Assembly: GCA_028287465.1 (NCBI GenBank)
Contig: JAQBPO010000031.1
Coordinates: forward strand, 62,001 to 126,000
Length of the DNA: 64,000 bases
From: Fibrobacterota bacterium
Lineage (GTDB): Bacteria; Fibrobacterota; Fibrobacteria; UBA11236
Reading direction: 5' to 3'
The stretch's first letter is position 1. The number at the start of each line of letters is the position of its first letter. A program made the position numbers and the translations under genes. The notes under the pieces are model-generated. The model did no database searches. It worked only from the letters and a program-made list of their open reading frames with translations, and had not been told where the DNA came from. This document shows positions 52,048 through 60,539 of this stretch, piece after piece.

Positions 52048-53616
52048 ATGCATTGCATCGAACGGAAATCCCATGGCGCGGCCTTTTCAGGCTTTGCGGC
52101 AATGAAGGCCTTCTCAGGCTTGGCAGGCTCGGCGGCCGCACCGGTCCTGGCCGCCCTTACGGCAATGGCGACAATGGCGGCCATGGCAGCGCCCACCGCC
52201 GGAGCCGTGCCTCCCGGGGGGCAATTGTGGCGCTTCTACGCGGACTATAGCGTGACCGTTGTGGCGGCCACCCCTGACCTGTCCGGGAACGGCGGCAAGG
52301 ACGTATTGGTGGGATCCCAGGACGATTCCCTGTACCTGGTGGAGGGCAAAGGGCCCAAGGCCGGGTTCCAGCTCTGGTCCGCTCCCTTCCGGTCCACCCT
52401 GAGCGCCGCGGCCTCCATTCCGGACGTGAACGGGGACGGGAAGGCGGACGTGGCCGGAGGCGACGAGCTCGGCCTCATCCAGGCCTTGTCCGGGGCGTCC
52501 GGCCAGGCCCTGTGGAAATACCTCACCTTCGGGACCATCCTCAGCGTGGTTTCCGCGCCGGATGCCAACGGCGACGGGATCGCCGACGTCGCCGCGGCCA
52601 GCGAGAACGATACGGTCTATTGCCTGTCCGGAAAACCGGACGGGGCCCTGGGCAAGGTGTTGTGGCAATTCGGGTTCCTGGGCACCAAGCACGGCGGCGG
52701 AGGCGGAAAGCCCAAAACGTCGTCAGCGCCGGCATCCGCGGTCGCGGGTTCCCCGTCAGCCGCCCTCCCGGGCCCCAAGGACGGGGCTTCGGGGGCCAAC
52801 AGCCTAGCGGTGCTGGCGGATAAAAGCGGCGCGTTCGGCATAGCCGTGGGTACCAGCGCGGATACGGTCTACTGCCTGGCCCCCGCCACCGGAACGCCCA
52901 AATGGAAGACCGGCCTTCCCGGGGACGTCTGGAAGGTGGCCGCATTCCCGGATCAGGACGGCGATGGCATCAGCGAGGTGCTCGCCGCATGCGGCGCCGA
53001 CAAGGCCTATCTGCTCAAGGGAGCCACGGGCGAGATCCTCTGGTCCCATCCTGTCTCCCTCGGCGCCCTCTCCCTGGCCGTCACCGAGGACATGAACGGG
53101 GACGGGAAGGCCGACGCCCTCATCGGGGACGGGGGAGGAAAGGTCCATTGCGTATCCGGCGCGGCCAAGGGAGCCGACGTCGCGGCGGTTTGGACCTACG
53201 ACTTCGGCGATACCAGCAGCATCCTGTCCCTCGCCCCCATGGGCGACGTGGATAAGGACGGCAAACCGGACTGCGCGGTGGGAACGTCCAACGATTCCGC
53301 CGCCCTCTTGGGCGGCAAAGGCGTGCGGGTCTGGTCGGTCAGCCTGGGCGGGGACGTGAAATCCGTGGCCGATATCGGCGACGTGGACGGCAACGGCACC
53401 GACGATATGGGAGCGGGTTCCGCATTGGGTTTCGCCTCGGCCCTGTTCGGAGGGGGTCCGGCCCCCATCGCGGCACGGGAGGGTTACGGTCCGAGGGCGC
53501 GGCGGGCCGTCGGGAGCGGTGCCGACCAACCTCATGACGCGAACGGAAGGCTGCGTTCCGGACGCGGATCGCGGCCGTTCGCTGGAGCATTCTGGAACGG
53601 GCAAGGGGGCCGATGA
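52048..53616 (+). CDS. Secreted FG-GAP/PQQ-like beta-propeller protein of the exopolysaccharide operon
   Basis: 522 residues. The best start is ATG 52048 (GGAGG a few bases upstream). A TTG at 52021 overlapping the previous stop is also possible. The N-terminus has a long Ala/Met-rich hydrophobic segment (~24-50), a signal peptide or anchor. Repeats carry the FG-GAP acidic loop 'D-x-NGDGxxD' / 'DKDGKPD' / 'DVDGNGTDD' alternating with PQQ-like strands ('LSGASGQALWKYLTFG', 'LKGATGEILWSHPVSLG'). A Gly/Lys/Ser/Pro spacer interrupts at ~217-250. The acidic loops bind calcium. The last ~50 residues are Arg/Gly-rich. It may bind the polymer or scaffold the export complex. The stop overlaps the epimerase start (ATGA). 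Confidence 0.7.
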   Translation: MHCIERKSHGAAFSGFAAMKAFSGLAGSAAAPVLAALTAMATMAAMAAPTAGAVPPGGQLWRFYADYSVTVVAATPDLSGNGGKDVLVGSQDDSLYLVEGKGPKAGFQLWSAPFRSTLSAAASIPDVNGDGKADVAGGDELGLIQALSGASGQALWKYLTFGTILSVVSAPDANGDGIADVAAASENDTVYCLSGKPDGALGKVLWQFGFLGTKHGGGGGKPKTSSAPASAVAGSPSAALPGPKDGASGANSLAVLADKSGAFGIAVGTSADTVYCLAPATGTPKWKTGLPGDVWKVAAFPDQDGDGISEVLAACGADKAYLLKGATGEILWSHPVSLGALSLAVTEDMNGDGKADALIGDGGGKVHCVSGAAKGADVAAVWTYDFGDTSSILSLAPMGDVDKDGKPDCAVGTSNDSAALLGGKGVRVWSVSLGGDVKSVADIGDVDGNGTDDMGAGSALGFASALFGGGPAPIAAREGYGPRARRAVGSGADQPHDANGRLRSGRGSRPFAGAFWNGQGGR

Positions 53617-54740
53617 TGGAAACCGTAGCCCGCAAACCCCTGATCGCCTTGGCATTCGGGACCCGTCCCGAAGCCGTCAAAATGGTCCCGGTCATCCGCG
53701 CCCTCAAGGCCCGGCCCGAACTCTCCACCCTGGTGATCTCCACCGGCCAGCACAAGCAGATGCTGACCCAGATCCTGGAACGCTTCGATATCCGGGTGGA
53801 TCACGAGATGGATCTGATGGAACCGAACCAGAGCCTGTACCGGTTGAGCAGCAAGGCCATCGCCGCCTTCGAGGAGGTCCTGACCCGGACCCGCCCGGAC
53901 ATGATGCTGGTCCAGGGCGACACCACTACGGCCTTCCTGGGCGCCCTGTGCGCCTTCTACGGGAAGATCCCCGTGGGCCATGTGGAAGCGGGCCTCCGCA
54001 CCAACGACAAGTACTTCCCCTTCCCGGAGGAGATCAACCGCCGCCTCATCACCGCCTGCGCGGACATCAACTTCTGCCCCACCCAGGGCAACAAGGACAA
54101 CCTCCTGCGCGAAGGCCTGCGCGAGGAGACCATGATCATCACCGGGAACACCGGCATCGATACCCTGCTGTTGGCGGCCGCCATGGAGCATCCCTTCCCC
54201 CTGCCCGATCTGGATCTGCGGGGAAAGCGCATGATCCTCGTGACGGTCCACCGCCGGGAAAGCTTCGGCGAGCCCATGGAGCGGATCTTCTCGGCCATCC
54301 GGGAATTGGCCGATGCCTATCCGGACGCCCAGGTCGTCTACCCCGTCCACCTGAACCCCAACGTGCAGAAACCGGCCCGGGAAATCCTCGGCGGCGTCGC
54401 CAATATCCACCTTGTCCCGCCCATGGACTATTTCGACTTCGTGGCCCTGATGGGCAAGGCCCACCTCATCCTCACCGATTCCGGCGGGGTGCAGGAAGAA
54501 GCCCCGACCTTGGGGGTTCCGGTGCTGGTGCTGCGCAACGAAACCGAACGGCCCGAAGCGGTGCAGGCCGGCACGGTCCGCCTGGCGGGAACGCGGCGCG
54601 AGGATATCGTGCGGGAGGCGCGCCTGCTGCTCGACAACGAAGCCGAACGGGCCAAGCTGGCCGGCGCGTCCAACCCTTACGGGGACGGCAAGGCCGCGCC
54701 CCGGATCGTCGCGGCCATCCTGAAGCATTTCGGGCTATAG
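53613..54740 (+). CDS. wecB: UDP-N-acetylglucosamine 2-epimerase (non-hydrolysing)
   Basis: 375 residues. Interconverts UDP-GlcNAc and UDP-ManNAc in the cytoplasm. Family blocks: 'LIALAFGTRPEAVKMVPVIR', 'LVQGDTTTAFLGALCAFYGK', 'PVGHVEAGLRTNDKYFPFPE', 'VTVHRRESFGEPMERIF', 'ILTDSGGVQEEAPTLGVPVL' and 'RNETERPEA', including the substrate-binding Asp/Glu/His residues. It is the last gene of the coupled exopolysaccharide operon (ATGA overlap), so it probably supplies UDP-ManNAc to the GT2 synthase. No UDP-ManNAc dehydrogenase follows. ATG 53616 is an alternative start. Confidence 0.92.
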   Translation: MMETVARKPLIALAFGTRPEAVKMVPVIRALKARPELSTLVISTGQHKQMLTQILERFDIRVDHEMDLMEPNQSLYRLSSKAIAAFEEVLTRTRPDMMLVQGDTTTAFLGALCAFYGKIPVGHVEAGLRTNDKYFPFPEEINRRLITACADINFCPTQGNKDNLLREGLREETMIITGNTGIDTLLLAAAMEHPFPLPDLDLRGKRMILVTVHRRESFGEPMERIFSAIRELADAYPDAQVVYPVHLNPNVQKPAREILGGVANIHLVPPMDYFDFVALMGKAHLILTDSGGVQEEAPTLGVPVLVLRNETERPEAVQAGTVRLAGTRREDIVREARLLLDNEAERAKLAGASNPYGDGKAAPRIVAAILKHFGL

Positions 54741-54769
54741 CTTCAGCTAAAGCTTATAAAGGCCCTGAG

Positions 54770-54806
54770 CCTGGGCGCCCAGCGCTTCTTCTCCCCTCAT
54801 GAGGGG
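54770..54806 (+). terminator. Two palindromes after the exopolysaccharide operon
   Basis: CTGGGCGCCCAG at 54770-54781 and CCCCTCATGAGGGG at 54793-54806 can form adjacent hairpins 30-65 bp past the epimerase stop. No T-run follows. They may be a Rho-assisted end of the operon. Confidence 0.3.
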
Positions 54807-54967
54807 CCCTTCCCCGATCCCGATTCCGATAAGAAACAGGGAAATACCGCCTTCATTGTAGGCTTCAAACCCGGGGGCCCGGTCTTGGGCCGTGATCGCG
54901 ATATCGCCCTATCCTTTCCTGACGCCCGTGGGAGTGGGTCGCGTTTCATACCAAAGGGAGAATTCCT

Positions 54968-56674
54968 ATGCACCGATGGATAGCCCCGGCCGTCCTGGCC
55001 TTGGCCGCCGCGCCGGTTTTCGCGCAATTGACCTATAAGGACTGCGCCGCCCTGCAGGCCACGGACTTCCAGATGACCGAACTGCTCAACAAGAAGGGGA
55101 CGGACGGGGCCGCCCCGGATCCGGACCTCTCCGAACCCACGCGCATGGACGTGCAGGTGGTGACCAAGGGCGGGGCCTATTCCCATTCGAACATCTTCTT
55201 CGTCGAGCGCCTGGGCAACGTGAAGTATTACGACGGGGCCGCCAAGAAGGTGACCCTGATGGGCAAGATCAACGTATGGGGCAAGGCCGACAACGGCCTG
55301 ATGGGGATAGTGATCCATCCCGATTACGAGAAGAACCGCTGGATCTACCTCTGGTATTCGCCCAACCAGCTCATCGGCCAGAACCGCCAGCTCCGCCTCA
55401 CGCGCATCACGGTCAAGCCGGACAATACCCTGGACATGGCCTCGGAGAAGATCCTCATCAACATCCTGGCCAGCAAGACCGATACCTGGCACAGCGGAGG
55501 ACCCATGCAGTTCGACGCCTATGGCGATTTGTGGGCCGGGGTGGGGAACAACAGCTCCGATCTCAATCCGGACGCGTGCAGCCTGGGAAACAGCGTGCTA
55601 TCCCGGACGGACAGCACCAACAGCGCCGAATGGGGACCGTCCAATACCGCAAGCCTGCGCGGCGGATTCTTCCGCATCCATCCCGACAGCTCCGCCAAGG
55701 GCTATTCCATCCCCCGGGGCAATTTCGGCGAATATTGGGCGGACCAGTTCGAGAAGCAGGGAAAGGCCGATATCGCGGCCCAGTACCGGGATCCCAAGAA
55801 GGTGCTTCCCGAGGTCTACGTCAAGGGCGAGCGCAGCAACTTCTCCATCGGCGTGCATCCCACCAAGCGCTGGCTGGGCTGGGGCACGGTCAACTACTCC
55901 AACGTCAACGACGAGTTCAACATCACCGATCACCCCATCTTCACGGGATTCCCCTACTACCACAACAACAACATCAAGACCTGCGATCACAATATCGACG
56001 CGAACGCGCCCCGGAACACCTCGCCCCTGAACAGCGGGGTGGCCGATCTCCCGCCCGCCATCGCCGGGTCCATCAACAACCTGGTCAACGTCGCCATCGG
56101 CGGGCCCATCTACCATTTCGATCCGAGCCTCGCTTCGGAAACCAAGTTCCCGCCCCAGTTCGACAACAAGTGGCTGGTGGCCGGCTTCCAGGCCGGCATG
56201 TGGGCGGTGACCGTGGATACGAATACGCTCAAGGTGAACAATACCCTCAAGGTCGACAACGGCATCTTCGGCTCCTTCAAGATCCGCAACCATGTCGGCT
56301 CCATGTACGGCAAGGACGGGGCCCTCTACATCCTCAATTACGACGGGTACTACGACCAGGCGATCAATCCCGGCGTCATGCGCGTGACCTACAAGGGCTC
56401 CTGCCGCGTGCCGGTGGCGGCCGCGGATCCCAAGCCGCAGGGCTACCAGAAGATTTGGTTGTCCCAGGCAGCCTTGGAAGTGGGGGAACGGGGCCGCCAT
56501 ACCTTCGCCCTATACGATCTGGGCGGGCGCCGGATCTTCAGCGCGGAGGCGGATGGCGCCGCGCGCTATGCCTTCGCCGGACTGCTGGGAGGCGTCAGCC
56601 CGCGCCCGGGAGTTTACGTGGTGAAGGTTGAAACCGCCCAAGGCCATTTCATGCGGCAGGTTTCCCTGCTTTGA
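54968..56674 (+). CDS. Secreted PQQ-dependent sugar dehydrogenase-like protein (copy 1)
   Basis: 568 residues with a signal peptide (MHRWIAPAVLALAAAPVFAQ). The body follows the soluble glucose/sorbosone dehydrogenase (GSDH) propeller pattern: 'EPTRMDVQVVTKGG', 'GNVKYYDGAAKKV', 'DNGLMGIVIHPDYEKNRWIY', 'TWHSGGPMQFDAYGDLWAGV', 'YGKDGALYILNYDGYYD'. The C-terminus ('HTFALYDLGGRRIFSAEADG...GVYVVKVETAQG') is a type IX-like sorting tail. Enzymes of this fold oxidise sugars using PQQ, but whether this one binds PQQ cannot be told from sequence alone and no PQQ-synthesis gene is in view. GGGAGA lies just upstream of ATG. A close paralogue follows at 56865. Confidence 0.8.
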   Translation: MHRWIAPAVLALAAAPVFAQLTYKDCAALQATDFQMTELLNKKGTDGAAPDPDLSEPTRMDVQVVTKGGAYSHSNIFFVERLGNVKYYDGAAKKVTLMGKINVWGKADNGLMGIVIHPDYEKNRWIYLWYSPNQLIGQNRQLRLTRITVKPDNTLDMASEKILINILASKTDTWHSGGPMQFDAYGDLWAGVGNNSSDLNPDACSLGNSVLSRTDSTNSAEWGPSNTASLRGGFFRIHPDSSAKGYSIPRGNFGEYWADQFEKQGKADIAAQYRDPKKVLPEVYVKGERSNFSIGVHPTKRWLGWGTVNYSNVNDEFNITDHPIFTGFPYYHNNNIKTCDHNIDANAPRNTSPLNSGVADLPPAIAGSINNLVNVAIGGPIYHFDPSLASETKFPPQFDNKWLVAGFQAGMWAVTVDTNTLKVNNTLKVDNGIFGSFKIRNHVGSMYGKDGALYILNYDGYYDQAINPGVMRVTYKGSCRVPVAAADPKPQGYQKIWLSQAALEVGERGRHTFALYDLGGRRIFSAEADGAARYAFAGLLGGVSPRPGVYVVKVETAQGHFMRQVSLL

Positions 56675-56814
56675 CCTTCCGGGCGCCCACGTAGGGAGCC
56701 CGCTTCCGCCCCTTTCAGCCCCCGCGCCGTTCACCCCGGGGAAACGGTTTCTCCCCTTTCCTCAAACACTTCAAGCCCGATGGACGGCGGAACCCTTCTT
56801 TATCCGTTATCCTG

Positions 56815-56820
56815 TATAAT
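56815..56820 (+). promoter_or_regulatory. Probable -10 box upstream of the second sugar dehydrogenase gene
   Basis: A perfect TATAAT stands 44 bp before the GTG start, in the only AT-rich spot of the 190-bp gap. No good -35 is seen at 17-bp spacing. It suggests that the second paralogue has its own promoter. Confidence 0.4.
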
Positions 56821-56864
56821 AACCGGGCGCCCTCCAAAGGCGGCCGTCAGCGGGGGGAGTCCAA

Positions 56865-58619
56865 GTGTTTTCAAGGTCCATCACGTCTATGGGTGCCGCG
56901 CTCTCGCTCTCCCTATCGCTGTCCCTTTCACTGTACGCGCCGGCCCGGGCCCAGCTCGCCTACAAGGGATGCGGCGATCTCCAGGCCGCGGATTTCCAGG
57001 CCGTCGAACTCTTCAACAAGACCGGCACGGCCGGCGCGGCGATGGACACGAGCATTTCCGAACCCACCCGCATGGACGTGCGCATCGTGAACAAGAACGG
57101 CGCCTACGACCACTCCGACATCTACTTCGTCGAACGCCTCGGCAGCGTGAAGTATTACGATGGCGCGGCCAAGACCGTCAGCCTGATGGGCAAGATCGAT
57201 ACCTGGGGCAAGATCGACAATGGCCTCATGGGCCTGGCCTTGAGCCCGGATTTCGAGACCAACCGCAACATCTTCTTCTGGTATTCCCCCAACAAGCTGG
57301 CCGGGCAGAACCGCAAGCTCCGCCTCACCCGCATCAAGGTCAAGCCGGACAATACCCTGGACATGGCCTCGGAGAAGATCCTCATCGAATTCCTGGGGAG
57401 CAAGACCGACAATTTCCACAGCGGCGGCCCCATGATGTTCGACTCCTACGGGGATCTGTGGATCGCCGTTGGGAACAACAGCGTGGACCTGGACCCGGCC
57501 ACCTTGAACGTCCTCTCCAGGACCGACAGCACCCAGAGCGCGGAATGGGGCCCCTCCAATACGGCCAGCATGCGGGGCGGTTTCCTGCGCATCCATCCGG
57601 ACGAGTCGGAAAAGGGCTACTCCATCCCCCGGGGCAACTTCGGGGAATATTGGGCCGATCAATTCGAGAAAATGGGCCGCGCCGATCTGGCCGCGCAATA
57701 CCGGGACCCCAAGAAGGTGCTTCCCGAGGTCTACGTCAAGGGCGAGCGCAGCAACTTCTCCATCGGCGTGCACCCCACCAAGCGCTGGCTGGCCTGGGCC
57801 ACGGTCAACTACTCCAACGTGAACGACGAGTTCAACATCACGGGCCATCCCATCTTCTCGGGCTTCCCGTATTTCCACAACGACAACCTGAGGACGGGCG
57901 CCCATACCATCGATCCCGCCGCCCCCCGCAACGAATCGCCCTTGAACAGCGGGGTGGTGGAGCTGCCGCCCGCCATCCCGGGCTCCATCAACAACCTGGT
58001 CAACGTGGCCATCGGCGGGCCCATCTACCGTTTCGATCCGAGCCTCAAATCGGACGTCAAGTTCCCGCCCCAATTCAACGATAAATGGCTGATCACGGGA
58101 TTCGGCGGGGGCATGTGGGTGGTGACCGTGGATACGGTGACCTTGAAGGTCCTCAATACCCAGCAGGTGGACAAGACCGTGTTTTCCGGAGTCAAGATCC
58201 GCAACCATGTGATGTCCATGTTCGGCAAGGACGGCGCGCTCTACGTGCTCAACTACGACGGCTACTACAACTCGGCCAAGAACCCCGGCGCCATGCGCAT
58301 CACCTACAAGGGGCCGTGCCAGGTGCCCTTGGCCCTGCGTCCGGAACCCGCCGCCGAAGGGTACTTCAAGATCACCCTGTCCCAGGCGGGCCTCAAGGTC
58401 GGCGAGAAAGGCCGCCATGCCTTCAGCCTTTTCGACCTTTCCGGCCGCCGGGTATTCCGGGCGGAGGGCGGTGAAGGAGCGGAATACCGTTTCCGCGATC
58501 TGGCCTTGGGCGCGGGATCCGGCGACGGGTCCGCTCCGGGCGGCGCCCCTCACGGAGTCTATCTGGTGGAAGTAAGGACGGCCCAAGGCCGTTTCGTCCG
58601 CAGCATCACCCTGATGTAG
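56865..58619 (+). CDS. Secreted PQQ-dependent sugar dehydrogenase-like protein (copy 2)
   Basis: 584 residues, starting at GTG 56865 (GGGGAG upstream). The signal peptide is rich in Ser/Leu repeats (ALSLSLSLSLSLYAPARA). The GSDH-type propeller is nearly collinear with copy 1: 'EPTRMDVRIVNKNG', 'DNGLMGLALSPDFETNRNIF', 'NFHSGGPMMFDSYGDLWIAV', 'VYVKGERSNFSIGVHPTKRW', 'FGKDGALYVLNYDGYYN'. Long stretches between 55800 and 57770 are almost identical at the DNA level to copy 1, so the duplication is recent or under gene conversion. It ends with a sorting tail ('HAFSLFDLSGRRVFRAEGGE...GVYLVEVRTAQG'). The last 14 bp overlap the convergent TPR gene. Confidence 0.8.
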   Translation: MFSRSITSMGAALSLSLSLSLSLYAPARAQLAYKGCGDLQAADFQAVELFNKTGTAGAAMDTSISEPTRMDVRIVNKNGAYDHSDIYFVERLGSVKYYDGAAKTVSLMGKIDTWGKIDNGLMGLALSPDFETNRNIFFWYSPNKLAGQNRKLRLTRIKVKPDNTLDMASEKILIEFLGSKTDNFHSGGPMMFDSYGDLWIAVGNNSVDLDPATLNVLSRTDSTQSAEWGPSNTASMRGGFLRIHPDESEKGYSIPRGNFGEYWADQFEKMGRADLAAQYRDPKKVLPEVYVKGERSNFSIGVHPTKRWLAWATVNYSNVNDEFNITGHPIFSGFPYFHNDNLRTGAHTIDPAAPRNESPLNSGVVELPPAIPGSINNLVNVAIGGPIYRFDPSLKSDVKFPPQFNDKWLITGFGGGMWVVTVDTVTLKVLNTQQVDKTVFSGVKIRNHVMSMFGKDGALYVLNYDGYYNSAKNPGAMRITYKGPCQVPLALRPEPAAEGYFKITLSQAGLKVGEKGRHAFSLFDLSGRRVFRAEGGEGAEYRFRDLALGAGSGDGSAPGGAPHGVYLVEVRTAQGRFVRSITLM

Positions 58620-60459
58620 GCGAAGGATAGAGAGAGGCCATCACCGCCGACGCGCGGACCCTCACCGCTTCCGGCAAGGGGGCTTCGCGATCCAGGCTGG
58701 AGACCCGCTCCGCGTATTCCAGGTGGATGCCCGGGTCGATCTCCCTGTTCCGGTTCAGGGCCGTCAGCAGCAGCAGGCGCGCCACGGCGTCCTCTTTGGA
58801 TTCCGTCGCCGTCCGCACAAGGCTTTCGAGGATCTGACGGTCCCCGTCGGGCCCGAGGTTCCCTTTATGCATGGCCGCCGTCGCCACGACCAGGGCCTGC
58901 ATGCGGGCCGTGAGCAAGGCGGGCCAACGGCCGGGCGCGGGCTTGGCGTACCACGCGGGCGTGATCTCGGCCGCCGCCCCCGCCTTCTCCTTGGCGAAGG
59001 CGCACAACCGCGTCGCGAGATGATCGAAGAGCGCCCCAGGATCGTCCGGGTCGGTCTCCCCGGCGAACCTGCCCGCTTCCTCTCCCGTCGCCGTATCCAG
59101 GGCGGTCAGGGCCACGGCCCATTTCGGACCGGACACGTCCATATGCGCATTGATTACGAAAGGGCAAGGGTGATTCCCGGCCATGCGACCCATCTGCAGC
59201 AGTTGCTTCACGGGATAGGGGGAGCCGCCCGATACGAATCCCAAGCGGTCCTTGAGGCCCAGCAACAAGGCCGTGCCTACCGCGGTGGTGCCCATGTGGA
59301 TCCGCTCCGCCAGATACAAGGCCAGGGAGCGGCTGAACAATCCGGCCATGTCGTCACCCTGCCTGATCGCAGCCTGCCCTTGGGATCCGGGGCTCCCGGA
59401 AACGGTGGGGGCGGCAATGCAGATTTGGATCGTACCGGCGGCCTTGGGCGGGACCAGGGCGTCGAAGCCTTCCTGGCCGCGCGCCCAGATGGGGCCGGCG
59501 AGGGGCATCACCGCGATTTCCATGGGCGCGCCGGCCGGCCCGGACCCGATGCCCTTGGCCTTGTTATCCAGTTGCGCCTGCCAGAACGCCAGGTTCTCGC
59601 GCCAGTCCGGCCTTTGCAGGGCGTTCAGGGATTCCAGGATCGCCTTGGCCCCGTCGATCCGGCCCAATTCCAAGCTTGCCTTGAGCAGGTTGTTCCCCAG
59701 CATCATCCCGTGCGCGCCGGGGTCGAAGCGGGGCGAGAACAAGTCCAGCATCGCCTCCAACTCCCCGGCCTTGCCGAGTTCGCCTGACATTTCCATCAGG
59801 GCTTCGGCCGGCAGGGACTCCGACCGTTCCAGGACCGCGCGGATGCCGTCCAGCGCAGCGCTCCTGTTTCCGGTTCCCAAAGCATGGCGCGCGAGCCACG
59901 CCTTGGCCCGCCAGCTTTCCGGCAGCGTTTCCAGCAGCCGCAACGCATCCAGCAGGCCGGTTTCGCCGCCTTCGGCCTCGGCCCGCGCGCAATACTGCGC
60001 CATGGCCTGCTCCTGGTTCGGATCCCGTTCCAGGGCCCTCCAGCGCAAGACCTTGGCCTGGGCCATGTCGCCTTGCCGTTCCATCAGGACGGCGAGATTG
60101 GCGAGGCCGGCGGGACCGCTCCCCTTCACCTCGTCCGCGGCCCTGAAGGCCTTCTCCGCATCGTGCAAATGGCCGTTCTCCAGATGCACCAGGCCCAACA
60201 GGAGGTTGCCTCGCTCCATGTTCGCGTCGATGTCCTCCAATTGGATGGCGGCATCGATCACTTCGGACGCCAGGCCGTCCTCGAGGGATTTCATGATGAG
60301 GGCGGCCAGGCCGTCGGGGTTGTCCCATTCCTTGAGGATGGCCCCGGGTAGGATGGTTTCGCGCCATTGCTGCCGCGGGATGGACACCTCGCGGCCATTG
60401 GAGTCGAAGACCCGGATGGCGTCCGGTTCCGTATCGGGATTTTTATTCGAATCATTCAT
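58606..60459 (-). CDS. Tetratricopeptide-repeat protein
   Basis: 617 residues. The N-terminus has a conserved module, 'FDSNGREVSIPRQQWRETIL' followed by 'KEWDNPDGLAALIMKSLEDG', which I recall at the start of a TPR family in Acidobacteria and related phyla. Residues ~85-330 are TPR-like helical pairs ('LGLVHLENGHLHDAEKAFRA', 'LANLAVLMERQGDMAQAKVL'). The second half (~335-617) is an alpha/beta region with no recognised motif. No signal peptide or membrane helix. Start ATG 60459 was chosen because it begins the conserved module. Role unknown, possibly scaffolding. Confidence 0.7.
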   Translation of the reverse strand: MNDSNKNPDTEPDAIRVFDSNGREVSIPRQQWRETILPGAILKEWDNPDGLAALIMKSLEDGLASEVIDAAIQLEDIDANMERGNLLLGLVHLENGHLHDAEKAFRAADEVKGSGPAGLANLAVLMERQGDMAQAKVLRWRALERDPNQEQAMAQYCARAEAEGGETGLLDALRLLETLPESWRAKAWLARHALGTGNRSAALDGIRAVLERSESLPAEALMEMSGELGKAGELEAMLDLFSPRFDPGAHGMMLGNNLLKASLELGRIDGAKAILESLNALQRPDWRENLAFWQAQLDNKAKGIGSGPAGAPMEIAVMPLAGPIWARGQEGFDALVPPKAAGTIQICIAAPTVSGSPGSQGQAAIRQGDDMAGLFSRSLALYLAERIHMGTTAVGTALLLGLKDRLGFVSGGSPYPVKQLLQMGRMAGNHPCPFVINAHMDVSGPKWAVALTALDTATGEEAGRFAGETDPDDPGALFDHLATRLCAFAKEKAGAAAEITPAWYAKPAPGRWPALLTARMQALVVATAAMHKGNLGPDGDRQILESLVRTATESKEDAVARLLLLTALNRNREIDPGIHLEYAERVSSLDREAPLPEAVRVRASAVMASLYPSPTSG

Positions 60460-60539
60460 GGGACGCGGCTCCGAATGGGGGACTGGCCTGGCCGTCCTAA
60501 AATAGGAAAGGACGACCGGTCCCGCCGCATCACCTTGCT

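Noticed and set aside
56865-56970. Ser/Leu repeat in the signal peptide of sugar dehydrogenase copy 2 as a contingency repeat
   Set aside because: The codons vary (CTC, CTA, CTG, CTT, TCA, TCC, TCG), so there is no true DNA tandem repeat to slip.
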